Of a DNA stretch of 56,077 bases, positions 8,304 through 16,734 are shown piece after piece. The translations under genes were made by a program, and so were the position numbers. How positions within the stretch are numbered: the stretch's first letter is position 1; each line of letters begins with the position of its first letter. This DNA comes from Desulfuromonas sp. (GTDB lineage: Bacteria > Desulfobacterota > Desulfuromonadia > Desulfuromonadales > UBA2294), in contig PKUH01000069.1 in the NCBI GenBank assembly GCA_002869615.1, positions 1 through 56,077 on the forward strand, written 5' to 3'. Under the pieces are notes generated by a model, which was not told the DNA's origin, searched no databases, and saw nothing but the letters and a program-made list of their open reading frames with translations.

Positions 8304-9422
8304 TTATTCCCCGGTCTGCGCCTCCGCCCCCTCCTCTCCTGTATCGTCTGCCGTCACGTTGAACTCGCGCATGAAGATCTGCCAGAAGGCGATGAACAGG
8401 GCGGCGAGCAGCGGACCGACGACGAAGCCGTTGATGCCGAACAGGGCGAAACCGCCGAGGGTCGAGAGCAGCACCAGGTAGTCAGGGAGCTTGGTGTCGC
8501 GTCCGACCAGCAGCGGCCGCAAGACGTTGTCGGCAAGGCCGATGACGCCGACACCGACACCGACCAGCACCAACCCCTTGATCCAGCTGCCGACGGCAAA
8601 CAGGTAGAGCGCCACCGGCGCCCAGACCAGGCCGGCGCCGACCATCGGGATCAACGACAATACGGTCATCACCACCCCCCACAGAAGCGGCGCCGGAAGT
8701 CCGAGGAAAAAGAACGTGATGCCGCCCAGGGAGCCCTGCACCGCGGCGACGACCAGATTGCCCTTGACGGTGGCACGGGTCACCTCGGCGAACTTGGCGA
8801 ACAGCAGTTCCTCGCGGGCATCGCCCAATGGCAGGGCGCGTCCGAGCAGGCGCACCAGGGCGGCACCGTCGCGCAGCATGAAAAAGGCGACGTAGAGCAT
8901 CAGGCCGAAGCTGACGAACCACTGCGCCGTATTCTGGCCGAACTCGACGGCGTTGCTGGCGAGGAAGCGGCTGGTGGCGACGGCCCCCGAGGAGAGCGCC
9001 GATTTGAGGGTGGCGAAGTCGATATTGAAGCGGTCGAGCAGCTGCTGCACCAGCGGAAAGCCCTGCCGCACCCGCTCGACCGCCTGGCCGAGGTCAATCT
9101 CGCCGGACTGCAGGCGTTGATAGAGGCTGGCCCCCTGCTGGACGATCGAGGTGGTGATAAACAGCGCCGGAAGCACCGCGATGGTCAGGCACGCGGCCAG
9201 GGTGACCAGGGCCGCCAGGTTGCGCCGTTCGCCCCAGCGCTGCAGCAACCAGCGCTGCAACGGACTGAACAGCAGGCCGATGACGCAGGCCCAGAAGATC
9301 GCCCCGAAGAACGGAGCCAACAGGTAGAGGAAGGCAACGCTCACCATTGCCATGGCGATCAGGAACGAGCGGCGCTCCATACGGTCGATATCGCTGCCAA
9401 TATCTTTCGGTTTGTCGTTCAT
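8304..9422 (-). CDS. AI-2E family transporter (PerM-like permease)
   Basis: A 372-aa membrane protein with the AI-2E/PerM layout: two N-terminal helices (FLYLLAPFFGAIFWACVIGLL and LAALVTLAACLTIAVLPALF), a soluble amphipathic stretch (YQRLQSGEIDLGQAVERVRQ), then about five C-terminal helices including FFFLGLPAPLLWGVVMTVLS and GLVLVGVGVGVIGLADNVLR. Members move small molecules or ions; some export AI-2, others act as Na/H antiporters. The substrate cannot be told here. The ATG is preceded by AAAGGAT. Monocistronic. Confidence 0.88.
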   Translation of the reverse strand: MNDKPKDIGSDIDRMERRSFLIAMAMVSVAFLYLLAPFFGAIFWACVIGLLFSPLQRWLLQRWGERRNLAALVTLAACLTIAVLPALFITTSIVQQGASLYQRLQSGEIDLGQAVERVRQGFPLVQQLLDRFNIDFATLKSALSSGAVATSRFLASNAVEFGQNTAQWFVSFGLMLYVAFFMLRDGAALVRLLGRALPLGDAREELLFAKFAEVTRATVKGNLVVAAVQGSLGGITFFFLGLPAPLLWGVVMTVLSLIPMVGAGLVWAPVALYLFAVGSWIKGLVLVGVGVGVIGLADNVLRPLLVGRDTKLPDYLVLLSTLGGFALFGINGFVVGPLLAALFIAFWQIFMREFNVTADDTGEEGAEAQTGE

Positions 9423-9510
9423 CGAATCGAATTATCCTTTCAGGCTTTTCCGGGGTCGACACCTGCAACCCCGAATAACGCCTACAATACTACAGCATTA
9501 CCGCCCGAAA

Positions 9511-9551
9511 ACAAAAAAAGACAGGCTGCATATCAAGATAAGCAGCCTGTC
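9511..9551 (-). terminator. Intrinsic terminator after the alcohol dehydrogenase gene
   Basis: A perfect 10-bp stem (GACAGGCTGC with GCAGCCTGTC) around a 12-nt loop, followed on the minus strand by seven Ts. It lies 40 bp past the dehydrogenase stop codon. Confidence 0.85.
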
Positions 9552-9591
9552 CCCTTTTGAAGCTGTCCGTTGCACCTTTTTTCCGTACGTT

Positions 9592-10593
9592 CTATTTCGT
9601 CAGCACGACCCGGTAGCGCGCCTTGCCGCTGCGCAGCCGTTCGATCGCCTCGTTGACCTGGTCGAACCGGTAGGTTTCAACCACCGGCCTGATCTGGTTC
9701 CGGGCGGCGAATTCAAGCATTTTGGCGATGGTGACCGGGCTGCCGACCGGTGAGCCGGAGATCGAACGCTGCGCCGGAATCAGGGAGAACACGCCGACGT
9801 CGAGCGGGTCGAGAGTGGCGCCGACGAAATGCAGCCGGCCGCGCGGCTTCAAGGTCGAAAGATAGGTATTCCAGTCGAGCTTGACGTTGACCGTCGAGAT
9901 AATCAGATCGAGCTGCCCGGCGATGGCGGCGACCGCATCCTTATCGCGGGAATCGACAACATGGTCGGCGCCCATTTCCTTCGCCTCTTTCTGTTTCGCC
10001 TGACTCGAGGTAAAAGCGGTCACTTCGCAACCCCAGGCGCTGGCGAAAAGGATCGCCATGTGGCCGAGGCCGCCGATACCGATAACGCCGACCTTGTCGG
10101 TCGCCTGTACGTCAAACTGCAGCAGCGGATTGAACACGGTGACGCCACCGCAGAACAGCGGACCGGCGCTTTCGAGATCGATCCCGTCCGGCAGCGGCAC
10201 GACGCTCGCCGCCTGGGCGCGGATCTTGTCGGCGAAGCCGCCGTGATGGCCGATAATCGTCCCCTGCGCATCGGAACACATGTTGTGATCGCCGCTCATG
10301 CAGGTCGAACAGGTCATGCAATAGCCGGCATGCCAGCCGAGACCGGCCTTCTGGCCGGGCTGCAAGGCGGTGACGGCACTGCCGGTCGCCGCCACCGTGC
10401 CGACGACCTCATGGCCGGGAATCAGGGGATATTGGCTCATCCCCCACTCGTTGTCGAGCATGCTTAAATCGCTGTGGCAGATACCACAGTATTCGACATC
10501 GATCTCGACCTCGTGCGGGCCGATGTCACCGGGATCGTATTCAAACGGTTGCAATTCTCCGCCTGCTTCCGAAGCTGCATATGCCTTGATCAT
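9592..10593 (-). CDS. Zinc-dependent NAD(P) alcohol dehydrogenase (cinnamyl-ADH/YahK type)
   Basis: A 333-aa medium-chain dehydrogenase. The catalytic zinc site is CGICHSD with GHE in IPGHEVVG; the structural zinc site is the four-cysteine CMTCSTCMSGDHNMC. The Rossmann motif is GVIGIGGLGH. The lack of an acid right after the motif and the YahK-type layout suggest NADPH use for aldehyde reduction (inference). The start at 10593 follows AGGAG by eight bases; an in-frame ATG at 10620 has only a weak GAGAAAG. Monocistronic, with a terminator at 9511-9551. Confidence 0.92.
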   Translation of the reverse strand: MIKAYAASEAGGELQPFEYDPGDIGPHEVEIDVEYCGICHSDLSMLDNEWGMSQYPLIPGHEVVGTVAATGSAVTALQPGQKAGLGWHAGYCMTCSTCMSGDHNMCSDAQGTIIGHHGGFADKIRAQAASVVPLPDGIDLESAGPLFCGGVTVFNPLLQFDVQATDKVGVIGIGGLGHMAILFASAWGCEVTAFTSSQAKQKEAKEMGADHVVDSRDKDAVAAIAGQLDLIISTVNVKLDWNTYLSTLKPRGRLHFVGATLDPLDVGVFSLIPAQRSISGSPVGSPVTIAKMLEFAARNQIRPVVETYRFDQVNEAIERLRSGKARYRVVLTK

Positions 10594-10777
10594 GGTCGAA
10601 TCTCCTATTTGTTTTGTCATTTCTTTCTCAAGTATAGGTTCTGCAGCTCCGAGTGCAACTTTTCATGCTTGACAAAAACATGGTTGACGGCTTTTCATAG
10701 GATGCATCGAATCGACAACGACGGCAATCTGCTACAATGGAGAACCGGGCAGAAGCCCGAGAGGAGGAGAATAGATC

Positions 10778-10966
10778 ATGAGCAACCTGATCCCGGATGG
10801 AGACGACCTGCGCAAGGCGGTCAAATGGGTCTCCGCCAAGCTCGAGGAGAATGCCGATCAGCCGCTGCAGCCACTGGTGCAGCAGGCAATCTTCACCTAC
10901 GACCTTTCACCGAAAGATGGCGAGTTTCTGGTCAGTTTTTTCCGGCAAAGCCGCCAGGAGCCCTGA
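10778..10966 (+). CDS. Small conserved hypothetical protein
   Basis: A 62-aa, soluble, mostly helical protein (SNLIPDGDDLRKAVKWVSAK start, then PLVQQAIFTYDLSPKDGEF). It has a strong ribosome site, GAGAGGAGGAGAA, just before the ATG. I do not recognise a function; similar short proteins occur in desulfuromonad genomes (recollection, not checked). It converges on hrpB, with six bases between the two stop codons. Confidence 0.75.
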   Translation: MSNLIPDGDDLRKAVKWVSAKLEENADQPLQPLVQQAIFTYDLSPKDGEFLVSFFRQSRQEP

Positions 10967-10972
10967 ACCTGT

Positions 10973-13444
10973 TCACTTCTTCCGCCGCCTGGTCCGTCGC
11001 GTCGGCTCGGCGCTCCACGGATCCTCCGGCCAGGGGTGCTTCGGATAGCGCCCTTTCATCTCTTTTCTCACCTCCGGGTAGCCGTTCTCCCAGAAACTCT
11101 TCAGGTCACTGGTCACTTGCAGCGGCCGACCGGCCGGTGACAGCATGTGGATCCGGACCGGCACCTTGCCGCCGGCGATGCACGGTGATTCGGCCAGGCC
11201 GAACAGTTCCTGCAGCTTGACCGCCAGTACCGGCTGCTCGCCGGAGTAATCGATGCGCACGTTCGAGCCGCCCGGCACCTGGAGCCGCTCCGGCGCCAGC
11301 GCCGCAAGCTGTTGCCGCTGCGCCCAGTCTAGACGCGCCAGCAGCGCCTGGGCAAGATCGACCTGTTTCAGCTGGGCCACGGTCCGGACGCTGTCGAGAT
11401 AAGGACCGAGCCACTGTTCCAGGCCACTGAGCAGGGCCTCGTCGCCGAAGTCAAGCAGATCATCATCGAGCTGCCGGGCGAAGAAAAGGAGCCGGTCGCG
11501 CAACCGTTCAGTCTCTTTGTTCCAGGGCAGAACCGCCAGACCCTTTCTGGCGATCCAGCCGAGCAGAGCCTTTTTGACATCCTCCGGTTCGGCCGGGGCC
11601 GGTCGGGATTGCAGAACGATGGCACCATGCCGCCGGAGTTCGCGGGCGACGACCCGCTGCTGCACCTCGTCCCATTCGACCTCTTTCTGCCAGGCGATGT
11701 CGGCACCGAACAGCTCTTCGAAGACGGCCGGATCAAGGCCGACGGCCGCCGCGATACGCACCTCGGAGCGTGAACGGCCATGCAGATCAACCGCGACGAG
11801 AAAGTCCTGCCCACGCAGGGGCGAGGAAGCATCGAGCCGGGCCGCCATGCCGTTGGCGAGCAGGTACTGATCCTGGCTGCCGGCGCGCCGGCGGGCGATA
11901 TGATCGGGCCAGGCGAGCGCCAGCAGCCTGGCGACCAGTCGGCTGTCCACAGCTGCCGGCTGCGGACCGCAACCTGACCACTTCCGCCAGAATCGCGATG
12001 CCCGGTTGACAGCGGCCGGGGCTTTGTTGCCGCCGACTTGCTGCAGATCTTTCAACGGGTCGCCCAGTTTTCCACGCCCGAGCCCTTCATCCAGGAGCGC
12101 CGCCAGGTCGGCCCCGAGCGCCGGGCAATCTGCTCTTTGCGCCGCGACCAGCAGGCGGGCCAGGCGCGGATGCGTCGGCAACACTGCGACCTGGCGCCCG
12201 AGGTCGGTCAGCTGCTGCTTCCCATCGAGGGCGCCGAGCTGCCGCAGCAGCAATCGGGCGGCCTTCAGATGCCCGGTCGGTGGCGGGTCGATCCAGGTCA
12301 GGCTGTCAGGGTCAGTCACCCCCCAGCTGGCGAGGTCGAGGGCGAGCGGCGCCAGGTCGGCAACGGCAATTTCCGGCGGCGCCTGCGGCAACAGCGCCCC
12401 GTCCGTCCCTTCCGACCAGAGCCGGCAGCAATAGCCGGGACCGAGACGGCCGGCGCGGCCGCTCCGTTGCCGGGCGCTCGCCTGCGAAATCCTTACTGTT
12501 TCGAGCATGGTCAGGCCCCGCGCGGCATCGAAACGGGGCCGTTTTTCGAGGCCGCTGTCGACCACCGCCCTGACCCCTTCGATGGTCAGACTGGTCTCGG
12601 CGACGTTGGTCGCGACCACCACCTTGCGTCTGTCTCCAGGCTCGATCGCCCGTCGCTGATCGGCCAGCGCCAGCCCGCCGTAGAGCGGGCAGGGATCGAT
12701 ATCCTGATACATGTGGCGCAAGTGTTCAACGACGCGGTCAATTTCATAGGCACCCGGCATAAAGACCAGAACGTCGCCGTCCGTTTTTTCAAGCATCTGC
12801 CCGGTCGCGGCGACGACAGCAGCGACAATCGCCCGGGGTTCAATATCCTGTTGCGCAAAGACGGTTTCGACCGGAAACATCCGTCCGGCGCTCCGGATCA
12901 CCGGCGCCCCGCCGAGTTTCGTTGCCAGCGCGTCACTTTCCAGGGTCGCCGACATGATGATAATCTTCAGATCGGGACGCAGCCCCTGCTGCGCATCGAG
13001 ACAGAGCGCCAGGGCGAGGTCGCTGTGCAGGTTGCGTTCATGAAATTCATCGAAGATGACAATACCGACCCCGGCCAGCTCCGGATCGGACTGCAGGCGG
13101 CGGGTCAGGACACCCTCGGTCACCACCTCGATCCGGGTCGCGGAGGAGAATTTACGCTCATAGCGGATGGTGTAGCCGACCGTCGCCCCGACCTTTTCTC
13201 CCCGTTGCCGGGCCATGAAGTCAGCCGCCCCGACCGCCGCGATGCGCCGCGGTTCAAGCATCAGGATTCTCTGGTCATTCAATTCGGGAAATTCAAGCAG
13301 GGCCGGCGGCACCCGGGTTGTTTTACCGGCACCCGGCGGCGCTTCGAGGATAACGACCGGATGATCTTTCAGAGCGGTCAAAAGTTGTGGCAGGGAGGCA
13401 TCGACCGGGAATTGACCGGTCGGTGCCGTGGCGGAATTCGTCAT
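10973..13444 (-). CDS. hrpB: ATP-dependent helicase HrpB
   Basis: An 823-aa DEAH-type helicase of the usual HrpB length. Motif I PPGAGKTTRVP (about 36-46), motif II DEFHER, motif III SATLESDAL, motif V-like ATNVAETSLTIEGV and motif VI QRSGRAGRLGPGYC are all intact. The HrpB-specific C-terminal region ends WPEDPWSAEPTRRTRRRKK, a typical PRYPKHPWPEDP tail. A nucleoside-triphosphate-driven RNA helicase whose role in bacteria is poorly defined; loss is usually mild. The 5' end faces the MITE-like element at 13571. Confidence 0.95.
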   Translation of the reverse strand: MTNSATAPTGQFPVDASLPQLLTALKDHPVVILEAPPGAGKTTRVPPALLEFPELNDQRILMLEPRRIAAVGAADFMARQRGEKVGATVGYTIRYERKFSSATRIEVVTEGVLTRRLQSDPELAGVGIVIFDEFHERNLHSDLALALCLDAQQGLRPDLKIIIMSATLESDALATKLGGAPVIRSAGRMFPVETVFAQQDIEPRAIVAAVVAATGQMLEKTDGDVLVFMPGAYEIDRVVEHLRHMYQDIDPCPLYGGLALADQRRAIEPGDRRKVVVATNVAETSLTIEGVRAVVDSGLEKRPRFDAARGLTMLETVRISQASARQRSGRAGRLGPGYCCRLWSEGTDGALLPQAPPEIAVADLAPLALDLASWGVTDPDSLTWIDPPPTGHLKAARLLLRQLGALDGKQQLTDLGRQVAVLPTHPRLARLLVAAQRADCPALGADLAALLDEGLGRGKLGDPLKDLQQVGGNKAPAAVNRASRFWRKWSGCGPQPAAVDSRLVARLLALAWPDHIARRRAGSQDQYLLANGMAARLDASSPLRGQDFLVAVDLHGRSRSEVRIAAAVGLDPAVFEELFGADIAWQKEVEWDEVQQRVVARELRRHGAIVLQSRPAPAEPEDVKKALLGWIARKGLAVLPWNKETERLRDRLLFFARQLDDDLLDFGDEALLSGLEQWLGPYLDSVRTVAQLKQVDLAQALLARLDWAQRQQLAALAPERLQVPGGSNVRIDYSGEQPVLAVKLQELFGLAESPCIAGGKVPVRIHMLSPAGRPLQVTSDLKSFWENGYPEVRKEMKGRYPKHPWPEDPWSAEPTRRTRRRKK

Positions 13445-13570
13445 GCTGCATCAGATACCGCAATGAACCAGGAATGGCAAGAACAAGTTTGCCGGTATCG
13501 TCCGGCAGGCTCCTTACTTATTCACGTTTGTCCAGGAAAAGTTTTCTCAGGGGAAACTTCCCTCAACTGC

Positions 13571-13898
13571 GGGTAGTGTCCCCATCAACTTTTAGACTCC
13601 GTTTGGGAGACCATTAATGATTTTGACTCACCCCCGGAGCTCTTGAGGTCGCTTCCGCCAGCGCGATCACTGAACCGCAGCCCGACCGCAACCGCCACGG
13701 AGAGAGACAGTGTTTGCCTCAAGGCAAACTCCCTGGCAGCAAAGTTGAACAAAAACAAACCCAGTTGCACAAAAAGCCCCCGGCACGGGAGCCGTTTTCT
13801 GCATACTCTTTTATGGCTCAATAAAAGAGTATGGCGGAGTGTGCGGCCGCGACCGCGCGGTTCTTCTTGTCTTCTGTCTTCAGGGGGGGACACTGCCC
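13571..13898. repeat. MITE-like element with 13-bp terminal inverted repeats
   Basis: A 328-bp non-coding stretch bounded by GGGTAGTGTCCCC at 13571-13583 and the complement of GGGCAGTGTCCCC at 13886-13898 (12 of 13 identical). Inside is a perfect 13-bp stem-loop at 13802-13833 (CATACTCTTTTAT, loop GGCTCA). No transposase domain is encoded; the only longer frame has low-complexity composition and I reject it as a gene. The layout is that of a miniature inverted-repeat element mobilised in trans. Confidence 0.55.
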
Positions 13899-13909
13899 TC
13901 AAAAAGTGT

Positions 13910-13939
13910 TGTCATTCCCGATTCCAATCGGGAATGACA
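13910..13939. repeat. REP-like perfect palindrome
   Basis: A 14-bp perfect stem, TGTCATTCCCGATT and its complement, around a two-base loop. The GTCATTCCCG core is a commonly dispersed intergenic palindrome in proteobacteria. No T tract, so not a simple terminator. Confidence 0.65.
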
Positions 13940-13940
13940 G

Positions 13941-13992
13941 GATAACCTCCAGCTATCATCTTGACTCATCCTTCCTGCGATGATAGGTTATC
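13941..13992 (+). promoter_or_regulatory. Inverted repeat upstream of lexA
   Basis: GATAACC and CTATCATC (13941-13960, separated by five bases) are mirrored by GATGATAG and GGTTATC (13979-13992), whose end overlaps the LexA box. This may form a leader hairpin or a second, degenerate operator half-site in the lexA promoter. Confidence 0.4.
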
Positions 13993-14003
13993 AAATGACA
14001 ACC
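13986..14003 (+). promoter_or_regulatory. LexA operator (SOS box)
   Basis: GGTTATCAAATGACAACC matches the Geobacter LexA motif GGTTN2CN4GN3ACC at every fixed position. It lies 14 bases before the lexA start codon, so LexA would repress its own operon and RecA-driven self-cleavage would release it. Confidence 0.9.
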
Positions 14004-14017
14004 AATGGAGATCATAT

Positions 14018-14620
14018 ATGGAACCGGTCACCCGCCGCCAACAGCAGGTCCTTGATTACGTCAGCGACCATTTACAACAGCAGGGCTATCCGCCGACCCT
14101 GCGGGAGATTGCCGCACACCTCAATGTGAGCGGCACGCTCGGCGTGCTCAAGCATCTGCAGGCCCTCGAGAAAAAAGGCTTCATCGAAAAAGAGGCCGGC
14201 AGTTCGCGCGGCATCCGGATCGTCGGACAGAAGGGAAATGGCCTGGCTTTGCCGATTGCCGGCCGGATTGCCGCCGGCGCCCTGCAACCGGCGGTCGAGG
14301 AGATCGACGGTTATTTCACGGTCGACCGGACCGGCGGACGCAGCGGTGATTTCCTGTTGCAGGTCAAAGGGGATTCGATGATCGAGGCCGGCATCCTCAA
14401 CGGCGACCTGGTACAGATCCGACCGCAGCAGACAGCCTCCGACGGCGACATCATTGCCGTCCTGGTCGATGACGAGGCGACGCTGAAGCGCTTCTATCGC
14501 GGCAATGGCCACATCCGCCTGCAGCCGGAAAACACGACGATGCAGCCGATCATCGTGACACCGGGAGATGGCGAGACCCGCATCGTCGGCAAGTTGGTCG
14601 GGCTGTTCAGACAGTTTTAA
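14018..14620 (+). CDS. lexA: LexA repressor
   Basis: A 200-aa LexA. The N-terminal winged helix covers about 1-65 (VLDYVSDHLQQQGYPPTLRE, then IAAHLNVSG). The self-cleavage site is A86-G87 in AGRIAAGALQ, and the serine protease dyad is S120 (KGDSMIEAG) and K157 (EATLKRFY). The ATG at 14018 follows TGGAG by six bases and sits just after the operator; upstream in-frame starts would place the operator inside the gene. It heads an SOS operon with a DUF6504-like gene and dinB, so translesion synthesis is controlled by this LexA copy. Desulfuromonads often carry two lexA genes; this is probably the one tied to dinB. Confidence 0.96.
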   Translation: MEPVTRRQQQVLDYVSDHLQQQGYPPTLREIAAHLNVSGTLGVLKHLQALEKKGFIEKEAGSSRGIRIVGQKGNGLALPIAGRIAAGALQPAVEEIDGYFTVDRTGGRSGDFLLQVKGDSMIEAGILNGDLVQIRPQQTASDGDIIAVLVDDEATLKRFYRGNGHIRLQPENTTMQPIIVTPGDGETRIVGKLVGLFRQF

Positions 14621-14628
14621 ATGCGATT

Positions 14629-14793
14629 GGACACGAAGAAAGCCAAAATCGATTTTAACTGAGAGCCGGAGAGACGCAAAGAAAACCAAGAGTTTGAGGC
14701 CTTTTAACCTTAACCCAAAAGCGTTTTTGAATTTCTCTCCACCTCTGCGTCTCTCCGTTAAAAAGATTCAACGTATTTGTTCTTCTTCGTGTC
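14629..14793. repeat. Long imperfect palindrome between lexA and the next gene
   Basis: Outer arms GGACACGAAGAA (14629) and TTCTTCGTGTC (to 14793), and inner arms GGAGAGACGCA (14668-14678) and TGCGTCTCTCC (14746-14756), fold into a stem of about 165 nt. The wording (CTTCGTGTC, TGCGTCTCTCC) is that of a dispersed intergenic repeat often seen in environmental genomes. It lies inside the lexA operon and could reduce read-through to dinB. Confidence 0.6.
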
Positions 14794-14838
14794 GTTGTGT
14801 CTTCGTGGCCCAGATTGACGTTTTACAGGTTTTTCAAT

Positions 14839-15090
14839 ATGAACAACATCAACGCCCCGGTCCGGGTCGGGGCCGTCTTCGGCCCCGGCAATCAGATCAA
14901 ACCGGTCTGGTTCGACTGGAAACAGAAAAAGTATACCGTTCGCGAGATCACCTACCGCTGGCAGGAGAGTACGGGCGATACCACCTCGTTGCACTTCGCG
15001 GTCAGCGACGGGACCGACCTGTACGAACTGGTCTACAACACCGCTAACCAGCTCTGGCTGCTCGCCGCTCTCGAGGTCGGTCACGGATGA
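14839..15090 (+). CDS. DUF6504-like small protein of the SOS operon
   Basis: An 83-aa protein. The pattern IKPVWFDWKQKKYTVREITYRW, followed by SDGTDLYELVYNTANQLWLL, resembles DUF6504, a small beta-rich family usually found beside imuB/dinB-type polymerases. Its stop codon overlaps the dinB start (ATGA at 15087-15090), indicating translational coupling. It probably assists or regulates translesion synthesis, an inference from position. ATG 14839 has only a weak ribosome site (ACAGG); no better start exists. Confidence 0.7.
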   Translation: MNNINAPVRVGAVFGPGNQIKPVWFDWKQKKYTVREITYRWQESTGDTTSLHFAVSDGTDLYELVYNTANQLWLLAALEVGHG

Positions 15091-16313
15091 AGTACCGGAC
15101 GATCCTCCATTGTGACATGAACGCCTTTTTCGCCGCCGTCGAACAGCAGTCGAACCCGGCATTGCGCGGCAAGCCGATCGGCATTATCGGTTCCGGCGCC
15201 CGCACCATCATCACGACCTGCTCCTACGAGGCCCGCGCCTTCGGTGTCAAAACCGGGATGACCATCTACGAGGCGAAGCAGCGCTGCCCGCAGATTAAGC
15301 TGGTGGTCGGCAACAACCGCAAATACACCGACACCTCGACCGGCATCAACGAGATATTTCGCGACTACACACCGCTGGTCGAGGTCTTCTCGGTCGACGA
15401 GTCGTTCCTCGACCTGAGTGGCAGCCTCAAGATCTTCGGCTCGGTCGAACGGATTGCCATGCAGATCAAGGCCCGCATTCTGCACCGCTATGGCATCACC
15501 TGTTCGGTCGGCATCGCCCCGAACAAACTACTGGCCAAACTCGCCTCGGAGATGCAGAAACCGGACGGGCTGACCGTTATTCCGCCCGATCAGGTCGCTG
15601 CAATTCTGGAGAGGATGCCGGTCGGCGAACTCTGCGGCATCGGCAAACGAACGCAGAAGCACCTCTTCACCCTCGGCATCGCGACCTGCGGCGAACTCGG
15701 CCGCTTTCCGCGCCACGTGCTGAAGAAACGGTTCGGTATCAACGGTGAAAAGATGCACGACATGGGCCGCGGCATCGACAATTCACCGGTCATCCCCTCG
15801 TCGGAGAAGGACGAGGTCAAGTCGGTCGGCCACAGCATGACCCTGCCGCACGATATCGACAGCCGCGACGAGGTCTGCCGCTACCTGTTGCGCCTGTCGG
15901 AGATGGTCGGCCGCCGCGCCCGCCGCTATGGGGTCACCGGCCGGACCATCACCCTGACGGTGCGCGACAACGACTTCGAAACCCAGAGCATCCGCGCAAC
16001 CGGCGAAGGGTATACCAACCGGAGCGACGAAATCTATCACGCCGTGCTGAACATCCTCGAGAAATTCCCGCTCGACAAGCCGATCCGCCTGCTCGGCGTC
16101 CGCCTGAGCAGCCTGCGTCATCACGTACGCCAGTACACCCTCTTCCCGGACGAGCACCGCAAGGAGATGATCGCCGAGGCGATGGACGCGGTCAACGACC
16201 GCTACGGCAATTTCACCATAGCGCATGGCAGCGTGCTGAAAAGCGAGCGCGGCGCGCGGGTCATCTCACCGGCCTGGCGCCCGGAGGGGATTCGGCATGT
16301 CAACGTGGAGTAA
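15087..16313 (+). CDS. dinB: DNA polymerase IV (Y-family, DinB)
   Basis: A 408-aa Y-family polymerase. Palm motifs are CDMNAFFAAVEQ (first Asp) and VFSVDESFLDLSG (DE pair). The thumb HhH region is ELCGIGKRTQKHLFTLGI, and the little-finger domain fills the last third, with SVGHSMTLPHDI. The usual C-terminal beta-clamp motif appears as QYTLFPDE. It performs error-prone bypass of damaged bases. Co-transcribed with lexA and therefore SOS-induced. Confidence 0.95.
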   Translation: MKYRTILHCDMNAFFAAVEQQSNPALRGKPIGIIGSGARTIITTCSYEARAFGVKTGMTIYEAKQRCPQIKLVVGNNRKYTDTSTGINEIFRDYTPLVEVFSVDESFLDLSGSLKIFGSVERIAMQIKARILHRYGITCSVGIAPNKLLAKLASEMQKPDGLTVIPPDQVAAILERMPVGELCGIGKRTQKHLFTLGIATCGELGRFPRHVLKKRFGINGEKMHDMGRGIDNSPVIPSSEKDEVKSVGHSMTLPHDIDSRDEVCRYLLRLSEMVGRRARRYGVTGRTITLTVRDNDFETQSIRATGEGYTNRSDEIYHAVLNILEKFPLDKPIRLLGVRLSSLRHHVRQYTLFPDEHRKEMIAEAMDAVNDRYGNFTIAHGSVLKSERGARVISPAWRPEGIRHVNVE

Positions 16314-16353
16314 AAAAAACAGGTTGACTGACAAACTTACCAGCATTATCATT

Positions 16354-16395
16354 ATGACTAAATAATTACGTCATATGATTCATTTTTTTAGTCAT
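16354..16395 (+). promoter_or_regulatory. Putative autoregulatory operator
   Basis: ATGACTAA (16354-16361) and TTAGTCAT (16388-16395) form an inverted repeat, with another GTCAT at 16370-16374 and the palindrome TCATATGA at 16371-16378 between them. It lies directly before the winged-helix gene, where an antitoxin-type regulator would be expected to bind. Confidence 0.5.
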
Positions 16396-16404
16396 GGTGA
16401 TATT

Positions 16405-16734
16405 ATGCTCGAGCCACTATTTGGAACAGCAAACCGGGAAAAAGCTTTAATCTTCCTTGAAGCCCGGACAGAAGGATATCCACGAGAAATTGCCGAACTA
16501 TTTGGCACCGATTTACGCGCCATCCAAAACCAGCTGGAGAAACTGGAACAGGGCGGCGTGGTCTACAGCCGAATGGTCGGCCGCACCCGCCTCTACAGCT
16601 TTAATCCACGCTACCCTCTTCTGAATGAGTTAAAAGCCCTTCTGGAAAAAGCTCTGGAGTTTTATCCAGAAGCTGAAAAGGATCGCCTCTTCCCCGAAAG
16701 AAGCCGCCCAAGACGTAAAGGCAAACCATTGTGA
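16405..16734 (+). CDS. Winged-helix regulator, likely antitoxin-type partner
   Basis: A 109-aa ArsR/MarR-like winged helix. GTANREKALIFLEARTEGYP starts helix 1, IAELFGTDLRAIQNQLEKLE is the helix-turn-helix, and GGVVYSRMVGRTRLYSFNPR is the wing. A basic C-terminus ends SRPRRKGKPL. I chose ATG 16405 because the operator-like repeat covers the region around an upstream ATG at 16375. It overlaps the next gene by four bases (GTGA), so the two are translated together. Winged-helix plus nucleotidyltransferase pairs of this form are predicted toxin-antitoxin modules. Confidence 0.75.
   Translation: MLEPLFGTANREKALIFLEARTEGYPREIAELFGTDLRAIQNQLEKLEQGGVVYSRMVGRTRLYSFNPRYPLLNELKALLEKALEFYPEAEKDRLFPERSRPRRKGKPL

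Noticed and set aside
13585-13902. 105-codon minus-strand frame between hrpB and lexA
   Set aside because: It covers almost exactly the MITE-like element, includes its terminal repeats and palindrome, and shows low-complexity composition.
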